Source: Diadophis punctatus similis (lineage: Eukaryota; Chordata; Lepidosauria; Squamata; Dipsadidae). From it: a stretch of DNA of 64,000 nt. The stretch lies in assembly GCA_023053685.1 (NCBI GenBank), contig JALIGW010000005.1:29540480-29604479 (forward strand), read 5' to 3'. Within the stretch, counting starts at the first letter, position 1, and each line of letters opens with the position of its first letter. The notes beneath the pieces were generated by a model, which saw only the letters and a list, made by a program, of their open reading frames with translations, made no database searches and was not told the DNA's origin. The position numbers and the translations under genes are program-made. This document shows, piece by piece, positions 10,142 through 20,172 of the stretch.

Positions 10142-10810
10142 ATTGTATTTCTTTCTCATTTTTTTGATTATTAACTCTAGTTTTCAGGCCACATGGCAAG
10201 CAAATCTGCTTTTTCATATTAGCAGATGAGCCTCCTAACCTAATACATGTCACTAGCAACATTAAAAATTTATTAGCTGATTATGAAGAGCATAATTCTG
10301 TACGCCCTAGATGTCTCTAAACAGAACCAAAATACAATTGCTTACATATAAAACCACAATATATGGTCCGCACAATACTGTACTTATCAGCTCTGTTCAC
10401 ATAACAAGGACAGCCAGCATATTACAGGAACTGTCTAAGCTGCATAAATTACCCACTTAATTATGTCAGAGTTGTTCATATTTATCTCCAAACAGATCCT
10501 GTCTTGTTTAAAGCTGAACTGGCGCTCTCTTTATTGTGTGGATTACTTAATAACCGGTTGATTATATCTCAAGACTGCGGCATCAAATGGATCTCAAGTC
10601 AACCTGTTGCAAATATGGACCAACAACCATCTCAAGATAGGAAGAGAAGACGTCATCTTCTAGTTACCCTGAGGAAACTGAAACCACAATCTCTTAATAT
10701 ATAAATCTATGCAAGTGGCAGATTTGTGTACCAGGAGATCCAGGAAACATTAATGAACCAAACTTTGGAAAATGCAAGAAAGAAATTTTTATTATAAAGT
10801 GGACAGCTTT
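10142..10810. other. No recognisable gene or repeat
   Basis: AT-rich sequence with a 66-codon open frame (10504-10704) that shows no known family. Confidence 0.5.
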
Positions 10811-10918
10811 ACATTCATTCATTCATTCATTCATTCATTCATTCATTCATTCATTCATTCATTCATACATACATACATACATACATACATACATACATAC
10901 ATACATACATACATACAT
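10811..10918 (+). repeat. (CATT)n then (CATA)n compound microsatellite
   Basis: About 13 CATT units pass directly into about 13 CATA units, a single T-to-A switch in the repeat unit. Confidence 0.95.
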
Positions 10919-11371
10919 TTTTATGCTTTAACTTCGTATATATACATTTAGTTTGTGTGTGAGTGTGTTAGTGGATGTCGGTGTGTGTGCGTGCATATTC
11001 TTGCTTATATATTCAATAAACTTAGTTATGAATATATATGTTCCAGTTTGACCCTAAGAGTTAGCAGACTATTGACTGGCTTCTTGTCAGATGTGCTAAC
11101 ATATTTTTTGCTTATTTTTTAATCTCCCAAACTTGCCCCTACCCCCAGAAAAAAAAAGCCACCACCACCCTTAGGAAAAAGTTTTAGAGTTCCTCTACTC
11201 GACTTGCCATGTTTCCTTGTTATGTCAATTGATTAGAAGCTATTTCCACTATTAATTGAGCCTTCTCCAATATGGAAAGTAACCCAGTTCTATATGGGGA
11301 ATTTTCCCTACTAAGAACGCTCTAGGAGTCTTCCTTTTGATTCTTGTTATTTCTTGTTTTTTTTTAAATTG

Positions 11372-11373
<2 letters not shown>

Positions 11374-11412
<39 letters not shown>

Positions 11413-11482
11413 TACGTACGTACATAAATACAATACATACATACATACATACATACATACATACATACATACATACATACAT
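11374..11482 (+). repeat. (GT)n, (CGTA)n and (CATA)n compound microsatellite
   Basis: (GT)18 at 11374-11409, then CGTA units, then (CATA) units from about 11436. Open frames on both strands here are translated repeat. Confidence 0.95.
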
Positions 11483-12635
11483 ACGTATGTACAGTATGTA
11501 TGTATATATGTATGTATGTAACATTTGCAGTTCTGGAAGCAGGTTAGCCAAAAAGTTACTTTTTTTCTATCCTGACCCCATAAGAAAAATTGCCAAACTC
11601 TACTGTGATTTCGCAGAACTCTGCTTGGGAATTTTCAATTAAATAATTTTTGTTTTGACTGTGAATTCCATCACCCAACCAAGAGTGAGCTTCAGGAAAA
11701 TTGAGACTTCATCTTATACTTTTGGAAGAAATTTCCTTACTGATGATACTATAGCATTTTCCTCCCCTCAAATTAATTGTATCTTTTTTCATGCCCTGAG
11801 CCAGATAAGGCATATCTCATTAGAAAGGAAGAGAAAAGATATAACATGAACTTAAAAGCTTCTTTTGAACATTAAAGAACAAGAATCCCTAATCAGCGTG
11901 GTATATATTTTGTATAATTACAGGTTGGCAATCCTTCTCTTGCTCATTAAGCAGAAAAATATAAATGGTGTGTTTCTACAAGGCATGAGAACTCTGAGTC
12001 TATTATTGTTTATATCTACAAAGGATGCCTAGGATCTGTAGAATCTTCTGTTCTCATAGATATAACTAAAATATTATCATTAAAGCCTATCTCGAAGCAA
12101 GAAACTCGGTTTTCAGCCAATATAAACTGACCTAGCTGTTCTAAAGTTATTACATTTCTTCTTGTTTTTGCATCTGCCAAATCTATTTGCCCGTTTAGAA
12201 TCTATTCCTAAGACAGAAAGAAAATTAGTGTTTGTGCCTTTTGGCACTATTCGGATGAACTGTATACCCAAAATTTGTCAAGATAAAATTTAAAAGATAA
12301 AAATAAGCTCACAGAGATGACCAAACTGCCTTCTGTTGAGCTATAACATTGGTAGTTGATTACGTTTTGGCAGAATCCTGCTAAAAAAACATGTGGTCAC
12401 ATGTTCAGACTAGATGAATCATGAAACAAATGATCAATAAGTATTCCCCAGCCTTTTTTTAAATGCACTTGGACTGTAAATTCCAGATTTTTCAGCCCAT
12501 GTGGCCAATAAGACTTTTGCAAGTCACGGCACCCACACATCTCATTAGTATCAAATTTAAAAAGGTGGCGATGAATCAGTGATAAGCTTTATATCCTTTG
12601 TACATGCTCGGCATTACAAGACAATGGATTAGAGA
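11483..12635. other. No recognisable gene or repeat
   Basis: AT-rich sequence without a supported feature. Confidence 0.5.
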
Positions 12636-12903
12636 ACCCACGAAAATACATCATCAAGAGAGTAAAAGAATTGCAATGGAAATGGGTTGGTCACATAGCA
12701 AGAAGAACTGATGGCAGGTGGATCAAGGCAGTCATAGAATGGATCCCACTTAATAAAAAGCATCTGTGAAAGAGACTTAAAACAAGTTGGATCGATGACA
12801 TCAGCGAGTATTATGGGCCCAATTGGCAAAAGAAAGCTCAGGCCCGTATTGGTTGGAAACATGCGGAAGAAGCCTTCATCCTACAGTGGATAGACAATGG
12901 CTA
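12636..12903 (+). pseudogene. RTE-type LINE ORF C-terminus, decayed
   Basis: Reading + from about 12659, the translation gives RVKELQWKWVGHIARRTDGR, WIKAVIEWIPLNKK, one in-frame TGA, then KRLKTSWIDDISEYYGPNWQ and a terminus AFILQWIDNG with a natural stop at 12902. The pattern (W.GH.AR.DGRW, W.DD, W...A..R..W) is that of the C-terminal end of RTE-like LINE polymerases. The stop codon may come from CpG decay. A (GAT)n tail follows at once, as expected for this group. Confidence 0.65.
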
Positions 12904-12905
12904 AA

Positions 12906-12972
<67 letters not shown>

Positions 12973-12981
12973 CGACGACGA
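12906..12981 (+). repeat. (GAT)n then (GAC)n microsatellite, LINE tail
   Basis: About 21 GAT units followed by four GAC units, directly after the LINE stop codon. Confidence 0.95.
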
Positions 12982-13573
12982 CCTATTTGTTGACACTTAA
13001 CATTATCTAGATCTATATTGTTTCCCCTTGCAAAGAAGGAATCTCTTCACTAGTAATGGGATCCCTGTTGGGTACATTTAGAATATATAACCATGAAACA
13101 AAAAATATTTTAAAAACCTTTGTTTCAATGTTTTTTTAACTAACCTAAGAAAGTCAGGGTCTGCATTTCACTTCATCTACTCTCTTAAGACCTTTCTATC
13201 TTTCTAATCTTTTAGTAATTTATTGTAGTCCCAATAGTATGGACAGCAGTTTTGATTTCATTGTTGCTTAGCTATGCTTATTCTGTATTACATTTTTTTC
13301 CCCTTAATATTGTTTATGTAGCAAGGATGAGCTACTAGGTTGGACTACATTTTTCATATTTATCTTTATTATTTTTATATTATTTCTGAATTTCGTATGA
13401 CACTTAAAACATTTAGATTTCCATGAAATTCTACCGTAACAAATAAAAAATAACATCCCAATTTATTGGAAAAAATATAGTTATGCTGCAATTAAAGGGT
13501 TTTTTCCTAATTTGAAACAACAGTAATATTTCATTGAATCAGATAGATGATAGATAGAGATAGACAGACAGAC
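12982..13573. other. No recognisable gene
   Basis: AT-rich; ends in a short GATA/GACA tract (13540-13573) into which the solo LTR is inserted. Confidence 0.5.
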
Positions 13574-13898
13574 TGTCACGGTGTGATTTATTGCCTGTTA
13601 CATGTATATGCAGGAAGATGCATCCCTATCTAATATAATGGTTTATTCCTGAGCACGTGATTGATATGTTCTTGTACGCATGTGTGCATTCCTGAATCTC
13701 TGTTCTTCCCTTCTTCTTCTGGCTTCCGATGAGGGAAGTCGCATTTTATATCAGACATGTAAACAAATGAGATTTTATTGTTTTGTACCAAAATAAATAT
13801 TTTACTTAGACTTTTAAACTACGGTTTCTTTTCTAATGTCAGAATTCCGGGGAAAGATCAAACATCACCTCTGTGAGATTAATTCTCACTCCGTCACA
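13574..13898 (+). mobile_element. Solo LTR, family unassigned
   Basis: Starts TGTCACGG and ends CCGTCACA, short inverted ends with TG...CA. It contains an AATAAA at about 13792, roughly 100 bp before the end, where a polyadenylation signal of an LTR would be. It lies in a (GACA)n tract, and CAGAC occurs on both sides, so a 5-bp duplication is possible but not provable there. A diverged relative with the same start and order lies at 54825-55148. No internal coding region adjoins it. Confidence 0.65.
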
Positions 13899-14429
13899 GA
13901 CAGACAGACAGACAGACAGACATAGCATAGTTATATTAGCTTGAACTGAGCAGATTGTATAAACTAAACTGGTATTATTATGGTTGGTTGCACAGAGTTT
14001 GATATTTAGGCTGCATTTGGCAGGATCCAGCTGAACAAGGGTCTGCTTGAATTTAAGTCAGCTTTATATGAGCATCGTCATATGAAGCTGATAATCACAT
14101 TGGTTAAGTTAAAACTTCTATCATGGATCATTTCAATGTAGTCTATGGCAGTTTGCCATTGAAGACTGTTCCAAGGATTTCATTGGCCCCAAATGATAAT
14201 ATAACTTCAAAATATTGGTTGTGGGAATAATAAAAAGCGTTCATTCAACTGTCTAAAGCCCTAAATGTCTTAAGACCCACTTGTTCTTACATATTTGTAA
14301 AAGTAAGCCATAAGGAGAATTTAGGAGAACAACTCCCTCTCTTTATTCCACTACTGCTATGTTATCCATTGACATATCAGTTACTACTAGTTCATTAATT
14401 CAGTGTTGATATACATTCTGAGCATACAT
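13899..14429. other. No recognisable gene or repeat
   Basis: AT-rich sequence starting with the remainder of the (GACA)n tract. Confidence 0.5.
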
Positions 14430-14659
14430 GAGCTGAAGTGGTGCAGTGGTTAAATGCAGCCATTGCAGGCTGACTGCTAGTTCAACAGTTCAGCTGTTCA
14501 AATCTCACTAGGCTCAAGGTTGACTCAGCCTTCCATCCTTCCGAGGTCGGTAAAATGAGGACCCAGATTGTTGGGGGCAATATGCTGAACTCTGTAAACC
14601 GCTTAGAGAGTGCTGTAAAGCACTATGAAGCGGTATATAAGAAAAGTGCTATTGCTATT
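14430..14659 (+). mobile_element. tRNA-headed squamate SINE, full length
   Basis: The head has RNA polymerase III box-like elements: GTGGTGCAGTGGTTAAATG (A box) and GTTCAAATCTCAC (B box). The body has GACTCAGCCTTCCATCCTTC and TAAAATGAGGACCCAG. The tail ends in GCTATTGCTATT. The tail hairpin at 14599-14633 is perfect in this copy. Confidence 0.9.
14599..14633 (+). repeat. 3' tail hairpin of the SINE
   Basis: Outer stem CCGCTT/AAGCGG (6 bp) and inner stem GTGCT/AGCAC (5 bp), the latter closing a GTAA loop, a GNRA-type tetraloop in RNA. TATATAAG follows. Confidence 0.75.
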
Positions 14660-14820
14660 CTCCCTGTCTTCCTCCTTCCTCCACTTCAACGATCATGTTC
14701 TTTCCCCCTGCTTGTTTCAAGAATTTCAAACTTTCAAATTTTAAGGTTCATAACATTTAAGTGTGTTTAGATTATGGTCCATTCAAATTTTCAGAGCTGA
14801 AATGCAAGTCTTTCAAATTC

Positions 14821-15300
14821 TTTTTTTTAAATAATTTCTATTAAAAGATTTTATGTACGTAATAAAATAGATACAAAGAAAACATATAGTAAAGTAAATG
14901 TGAAGAATAAAAAGACAGGAAAGTTAAAGATGACACAAAGATAAAGGATGTAGAAAAAGGGAAAGAAAGTAAAAGAATGAATATATAATCAAACAAGATT
15001 CTAATCAAATTCCTCGCTCTAAAGTTACATCATGTCCTTTCCCTTTTCTGTAATCTATGTTGCCTAATTCTCAAAATCATAAATCACAAGTTCTTCTTTT
15101 ATTTTTTACACAAGAAGTCCACAAAGTGTTTTCCAGTCACCAATAAATGTACACATTATCCTTTTCTTAGATCAAAAAAGTCAGTTGGTCCATCTCAGCA
15201 AATTTACCAAACAGCATCTTCACCAAGTTTCACCATTTCACCAAGCATTCTTCCATGGTGGGTAATGCTGAATCTTTCCAACTTTGTGCATATAGTAATC
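14821..15300 (-). mobile_element. L1-like LINE 3' end, degraded
   Basis: On the - strand, a decayed coding stretch (LVKMLFGKFAEMDQLTFLI) leads to an A-rich 3' end. It is related to the - strand segment at 3190-3660. The hAT MITE at 15309-15484 lies next to it. Confidence 0.5.
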
Positions 15301-15308
15301 ATCTATTG

Positions 15309-15484
15309 CAGTCGTTCTCAATCTTTTCTTCACCACAGACGCCTTTAAATACCTTTTGTGGCCAGAGACCATGGCCACGGACCACCAAGACTTAACTTAA
15401 GATTTAAATCATAACATTTTTTCAAGCCTTCATGGCATCGTGGGCCCTCCTAGGGGTCCACAGACCACAGGTTGAGAATCACTG
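15309..15484. mobile_element. hAT MITE with perfect 8-bp duplication
   Basis: 176 bp, starting CAGTCGTTCTCAATC and ending GGTTGAGAATCACTG. Flanked by ATCTATTG at 15301-15308 and 15485-15492. Confidence 0.9.
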
Positions 15485-15552
15485 ATCTATTGAAATAATC
15501 TTCCATGGGTCTTTCAAGATAATTATTGACAGCAAAACTTCCTCTCCCTGTG

Positions 15553-15787
15553 ATAGCAATAGCAATAGCACTTTACTTATATACCGCTTCATAGTGCTTT
15601 ACAGCCCATTCTAAGCGGTTTACAGAGTTCAGCATATTGCCCCCAACAATCTGGGTCCTCATTTTACCGACCTCAGAAGGATGGAAGGCTGAGTCAACCT
15701 TGAGCCTAGTGATATTTGAACAGCTGAACTGCTGAACTAGCAGTCAGCCTGCAGTCATAGCATTTAACCACTGCACCACCTCAGCTC
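15553..15787 (-). mobile_element. tRNA-headed squamate SINE, full length
   Basis: Reverse-strand copy of the 14430 family, from GAGCTGAGGTGGTGCAGTGG at 15787 to the ATTGCTAT tail at 15553. Confidence 0.9.
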
Positions 15788-16544
15788 TGTCTCACCTCAG
15801 AATCAGTGATGTCGGGTAGAAGGGTAGGCAAACGTTCTATCTTCCCCTATAGCAACATTAGATAATACAAATGAGATCTTTTGAGAGATTTAAGGTTAGG
15901 GTGATCAAAAAAGTGCTAAGGGAAATTTACCTTTATCTGTCTTCTGAGAAAAAATGTACTTGATTCAATTATTTTTATGGTGCGATAAATAGTATAGTAG
16001 CCTGGGCCAAAAACATTTATTAGCAGTTACATTTGTTGGTTCTAGGAATACACACTAACTGAAAAAAAAAGTGTTATCTATCAGATATCTAAGTTATTTG
16101 TCTAGCAGACTATCAAAGCTTGTGGAAAATAATGCCTCCTGTAGATATATCCCACCGTGACTTTAATGTTTGCAAGAAGCTGGTTTTCTATAAAAATGAG
16201 TTAAAGCTTAGTGTAGGCAAACAAAGAAAATAGAAGCAATAGTTGAAAATGGAACTGAGCTGGAATCTCTTCCAAGGAAACCTGTGTATGATAGCACCCT
16301 GCAGATGAAGAAAAGCTTTGCAAGAGGCTGGTTTTGATGCAATACAGGCATTCTGACATGTGGACTTTATGCCTGGTTGGAACCAGATGCAGACCTATGT
16401 GGTTGTGATTAACTCCATCTCTCACCTTCTTTACTCAAGGCAACTCTCTTCCCACAGAATTTTAGAATACTGGTCATTTAAAGGGAAGCTCCCCATCGCC
16501 TTTTTCAACCATCGTTGCAGTATGTGGGTCTTCTGCATAAGTAC
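15788..16544. other. No recognisable gene or repeat
   Basis: Sequence without a supported feature. Confidence 0.5.
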
Positions 16545-16552
16545 ATATATAA

Positions 16553-16690
16553 CAGCGGTGGGTTGCTACCGGTATGGCCCAGATCTACGAACCGGTACCG
16601 GTGGTGGGAAGCTCCACCCACCCCGGACGCTTCTGCGCATGCGCAGAAGCGTCACCGTGCGCGAACTGGTAGCAATGGGATTTGCAACTG
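16553..16690. mobile_element. hAT MITE, family A relative
   Basis: Starts CAGCGGTGGGTTGCTACCGG and ends near CAACTG at 16690. Flanks ATATATAA (16545-16552) and ATGTATAA (16691-16698) match in 7 of 8 positions. It carries a perfect palindrome around CTTCTGCGCATGCGCAGAAG (16629-16648), which contains an NRF1-like site. Confidence 0.7.
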
Positions 16691-16698
16691 ATGTATAA

Positions 16699-17743
16699 GT
16701 GTATTTTTTGTCACTTCTCACAGGAGCTGTTAAATGGAGGAAAGGTAGTTGGGTAGCTTTAGAATTGCTCATAGTAAGAATTCAGAATTGTTATTGTTTT
16801 GCATGCTTCTAGATACATGCACAAAATGTGATCTAAAATGTGAACAAGGGTATGTATACGAGCAAGGTATTTATTTCCATTTTCTGTAACACTGGAGTGA
16901 AGGAACTCTTGAACCTAAGCTGGTTCAGAGGGTAAGGTACCAACTAAATTTCTTTGCCCTCATCTGTTGGTCAATTGGAAAAGGCATTACGTCTTTTCAG
17001 CAAGTATTCTGTGTTTCATGAATGATAATCCTGGTTGGTTTGAACTGGTTGGGTGACACTTGTGGAAGTGATTTGTTTCATTAAAATGGTATCCAATCTT
17101 GATCTATAATAGCTCACAACCTAATCTATGCTTGTTGGAGAGATATCAGGAAATTAGGACTAGCTCTACCTAAAGCTCCTCTTTTGTACTTAATTAAATC
17201 AAATTTGTCACTGTATTCTCAGAAATCAGTCCAACTCCATTAAGACTATGATTTTATTCTATTCTTGTTTGAAAGCAAGCTTTGTTGAAAATAGGACATT
17301 CTTTTGAGTAGACGTGTATAAACATTCACTCATAGGTAAATCTTGCAGAGTTCAAGCTACCATTTTGTTTCTAGCTCCAACCTGATCTCTATTTACCCAT
17401 TGCTTTAATAATAAGAGAGAGAACTAACTTCCTGAATATTGTTCCTCATGACTGTAATCACTGTCATGAAAACATACTTAGTTTATTTGCTCATATGGTC
17501 ATTGCTGTCTAGTTTGGTAATTTCATATGTTTTATTAGCCTATCTATTCATCCTTTTATCCTGTCAGACCCAAGTATGCTTATTCTACACCAAATGCATT
17601 CCACATTTCAAACCGGCTCTTTTATTTTTCAGCCCACAGCAATAGTAAGCTTTTTGTGTTTATTCACTGCCATCTACTGCAAGTCAAACTAGCTGCAAGC
17701 GAAATTACTCTCAAATAATCTGTTCTGAAGGCCTAAAAAGAAG
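16699..17743. other. No recognisable gene or repeat
   Basis: AT-rich sequence up to the copia insertion. It holds a CTCF-like motif on the - strand at 17666-17681. Confidence 0.5.
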
Positions 17744-17748
17744 GCATT
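17744..17748 (+). repeat. Target site duplication (left), GCATT
   Basis: Five bases directly before the 5' LTR, identical to 22364-22368. Five bp is the usual duplication length for Ty1/copia elements. Confidence 0.9.
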
Positions 17749-18012
17749 TGTTGGAATATTCATGACTGGGAGAGCCATGTGATTGAGTCAGCCAATCTGG
17801 CTGAAGTGTTATTTGAGCATGTCCAGAAACTTAGCAAGAAGAAGGGCGTGGTTTAGTCTGTCCACCATTAAAGCTTGCTATGAAAACATCTCAACATGTG
17901 GTGAAACAAAGTGTGGTATTGTAAATGTTTTATTCTACTTATAAAGAAGTTATTTGAATCAGCAAAATGCAGTTATCTTTTGAAGCTTCTGATTTATTGC
18001 GTAACTCTGACA
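17749..18012 (+). repeat. 5' LTR of the copia element
   Basis: Starts TGTTGGAATATTC and ends AACTCTGACA, giving canonical TG...CA ends. It contains ATTAAA at 17867-17872, followed by a GT-rich stretch, a plausible variant polyadenylation signal. Its sequence reads the same as the 3' LTR at an offset of 4351. Confidence 0.95.
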
Positions 18013-18026
18013 GGTTATGGGCCCAG
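18013..18026 (+). promoter_or_regulatory. Primer binding site for initiator tRNA-Met (internal, half-tRNA type)
   Basis: GGTTATGGGCCCAG directly follows the 5' LTR. It is the exact complement of CTGGGCCCATAACC, the anticodon-arm region of eukaryotic initiator tRNA-Met, not of the tRNA 3' end. Drosophila copia is known to prime with a 5' fragment of the same tRNA cut in the anticodon loop. Confidence 0.85.
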
Positions 18027-18128
18027 AAATCGCTCAAGAAGTAAAGTTAAAACTGCATTGTAATTTAAAGCTGATAAGAAGCTGTCTGTGTTGTTAAAGG
18101 AACAGGCAGAGAAGAAAAGTAAAGCAGG

Positions 18129-20159
18129 ATGGCTGCTGCTATGGAATTTAAAGACAGTCCAATACCTAAATTGGGGAAGAAAAATTATTTAATTTGGGCT
18201 GCAAAAATGGAATGTTTTTTGAAAGCAAAAGAATTATGGGACATCGTAGCAGACCCCCCACAAGTGCTTGGAGCAGCAGATCAAAAGGCTCATGACAAAG
18301 CTATGGCTTATATTCTCTTAAGTCTGGGGGATGATCAATTCTTAAATGTAGCTGAATTAAAGTCTGCAAAAGAAATATGGCAGAAATTGAAAGCAGTACA
18401 TGTCAATGTTTCTGCGTGTAATGTGGTCCAACTTTCAAGAAAGCTTTTCAGAATGAGTTTGCAGACAGGAGATTCTATGGAAGATCATTTAATGAAAATG
18501 CAGTCTAATTTTCTAGAATTGGAGCAACGTGGAGTAAAGTTTCCAGAGTCCCAAAAAGTTTTATTAGTGTTAAACAGTTTGGATCAGAGCTGGGAGACTG
18601 TATCAGCTATTTTTGAAAGTAAGCCAGAAGCAGATTTGAATTTGGAGGCTTTGAAATCGTGTTTATTGAATGAATATGAGAAAAGGCTTTTCAGCCATGC
18701 TGATGGAAAATTCCACAGGCGGGGGCTCAACAAGGAGTACAGTGGAAACTTACAGCAAGTCTCCAGCAAAATTTTCCACAGGCTGCCTATCTCTAGCAAC
18801 AGCCGAGGTGTCTGCAGACAAGAGGAAAGCAGAGGCAGGAGAGATCAAGTTACACAGCAACAATTCTGCAAGCAAGATAAGAAAGCGTGTTTCATTTGTG
18901 GAGAAACCAATCATCTGCAGAAAAGCTGTGCACAGAGAAGAAATATGCAAGACAAGAGACATTATTTGCAAGGACAGATTGCAGTTGCAAAAGTTTGTTA
19001 TAATAACAATAGAGACAAATGGTTGATTGACAGTGGGGCTAGTCAAACAATTGTTAATAATTCTGACTTATTTTCCAGATTTTTCCCAGGAAACCATGAA
19101 GAAGTGGCCTTAGCCAATGGTCAAAAGGCTAAAATCATTGGAAGAGGCGATGTGCAAATTCCATATTTGGACTCCAGGTTTACTGATGTGTTATGTGTAC
19201 CTGAAATGGAGCATAATTTGTTAAGTGTGTCTAGTTTAGACAAGGAAGGTTATGAAACCATATTTGTTAATGGGAAGTGTATCATCCAAAGAAATGGGAA
19301 TGTTTGTGCACAGGGCATAAAAGAGGATAATCTTTATGTATTGCAGGGAGAAAAGGTGCCACATTGTTCCCAGATATTTAAAAATGTAGCAGAACATAAT
19401 TCATGTGTTCATCTTCTGCACAGACGACTTGGTCATGCTAATTTTAAGGTTGTTCAACAAATGAAAGAATTTGCAGAAGGATTAGATTTGAAGGGATGTA
19501 AGGCATATTTGGATTGTGCAGTATGCAAAGCATCGAAATCCAAAGCATTCCCAGTGAGCAAGTTTAGCACAAGACAAACCACAAGAGCTCTAGAACTGGT
19601 GCATGCTGATTTAATTGGGCCTATGCAAGCCAGTTTGGGAGGAGCAAAGTATGCGCTGGTCATTGTGGATGACTACAGCAGGTTTGGGTTTTGCTACTTA
19701 CTTAAGAGTAAAACAGAGGTGCTACAGCAATTTAAGCAATGGTTAAGTTTTGTAGAGAGAAGGTACAAACAACAGGTATGTCAGTTGCAAACTGACAGAG
19801 GTTCTGAATTAATGTCAACAAATTTTCAACAATGGTTGAGACAATTGGGAATAAGACACAGGCGCACAAATCCTTACACACCGGGAGAGAACGGAGTGGC
19901 TGAAAAGAGGAATGGTGTTTTGCAAACAATGAAAGACTCATTACTGGAGGATTCTGGTATGAGCAGGTCATATTGGGGTGAAGCCATACTGACTGCCAAT
20001 TATTTAGTTAATAGGCTGTGGAGTTCATCCATCAATAATACTCCATATGCAATGCTATATGGGAGAAAGCCTTCTCTAGCACATTTAAAAAATATTTGGA
20101 AGTACTGCATGGGTACATATTCCAAAGGCAATCAGAAGAAAGGGACAACAAAAGGCTAG
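18129..20159 (+). CDS. Copia Gag-protease-integrase polyprotein (676 aa, ends at a frameshift)
   Basis: Virus-like-particle protein plus processing and integration enzymes of the retrotransposon. Gag domain from residue 1 (FKDSPIPKLGKKNYLIW). CCHC zinc knuckle at 254-267 (CFICGETNHLQKSC). Aspartic protease active site DSGAS at 301-305. Integrase zinc-binding HHCC with H431, H436, C463 and C466. Catalytic DD35E at D494, D556 and E592. No frameshift separates Gag from protease, as in Drosophila copia. ATG 18129 is the first in-frame start of the Gag frame after the leader. The frame leaves the true reading frame at an A6 run (20087-20092), so the last 20 or so residues are not family-like and the stop at 20159 is premature. 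Reverse transcriptase continues in another frame at once downstream. Confidence 0.95.
   Translation: MAAAMEFKDSPIPKLGKKNYLIWAAKMECFLKAKELWDIVADPPQVLGAADQKAHDKAMAYILLSLGDDQFLNVAELKSAKEIWQKLKAVHVNVSACNVVQLSRKLFRMSLQTGDSMEDHLMKMQSNFLELEQRGVKFPESQKVLLVLNSLDQSWETVSAIFESKPEADLNLEALKSCLLNEYEKRLFSHADGKFHRRGLNKEYSGNLQQVSSKIFHRLPISSNSRGVCRQEESRGRRDQVTQQQFCKQDKKACFICGETNHLQKSCAQRRNMQDKRHYLQGQIAVAKVCYNNNRDKWLIDSGASQTIVNNSDLFSRFFPGNHEEVALANGQKAKIIGRGDVQIPYLDSRFTDVLCVPEMEHNLLSVSSLDKEGYETIFVNGKCIIQRNGNVCAQGIKEDNLYVLQGEKVPHCSQIFKNVAEHNSCVHLLHRRLGHANFKVVQQMKEFAEGLDLKGCKAYLDCAVCKASKSKAFPVSKFSTRQTTRALELVHADLIGPMQASLGGAKYALVIVDDYSRFGFCYLLKSKTEVLQQFKQWLSFVERRYKQQVCQLQTDRGSELMSTNFQQWLRQLGIRHRRTNPYTPGENGVAEKRNGVLQTMKDSLLEDSGMSRSYWGEAILTANYLVNRLWSSSINNTPYAMLYGRKPSLAHLKNIWKYCMGTYSKGNQKKGTTKG
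20087..20092 (+). other. A6 run at the frame break of the copia polyprotein
   Basis: Upstream, the integrase reads in one frame; downstream, the integrase C-terminal part and all of RT read in another. The switch point falls in or next to this homopolymer and corresponds to a one-base length difference. It may be a real inactivating insertion or a sequencing or assembly indel. Confidence 0.8.
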
Positions 20160-20172
20160 AAAGCTCAGATTT

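Noticed and set aside
18670..19026. 118-codon frame inside the copia Gag region
   Set aside because: Out-of-frame shadow of the Gag-protease frame, with no known domain.
20087..20172. Programmed frameshift between integrase and RT
   Set aside because: No known copia shifts there, and no slippery heptamer with a downstream structure was evident. A simple homopolymer indel explains it better, though other copies should be checked.
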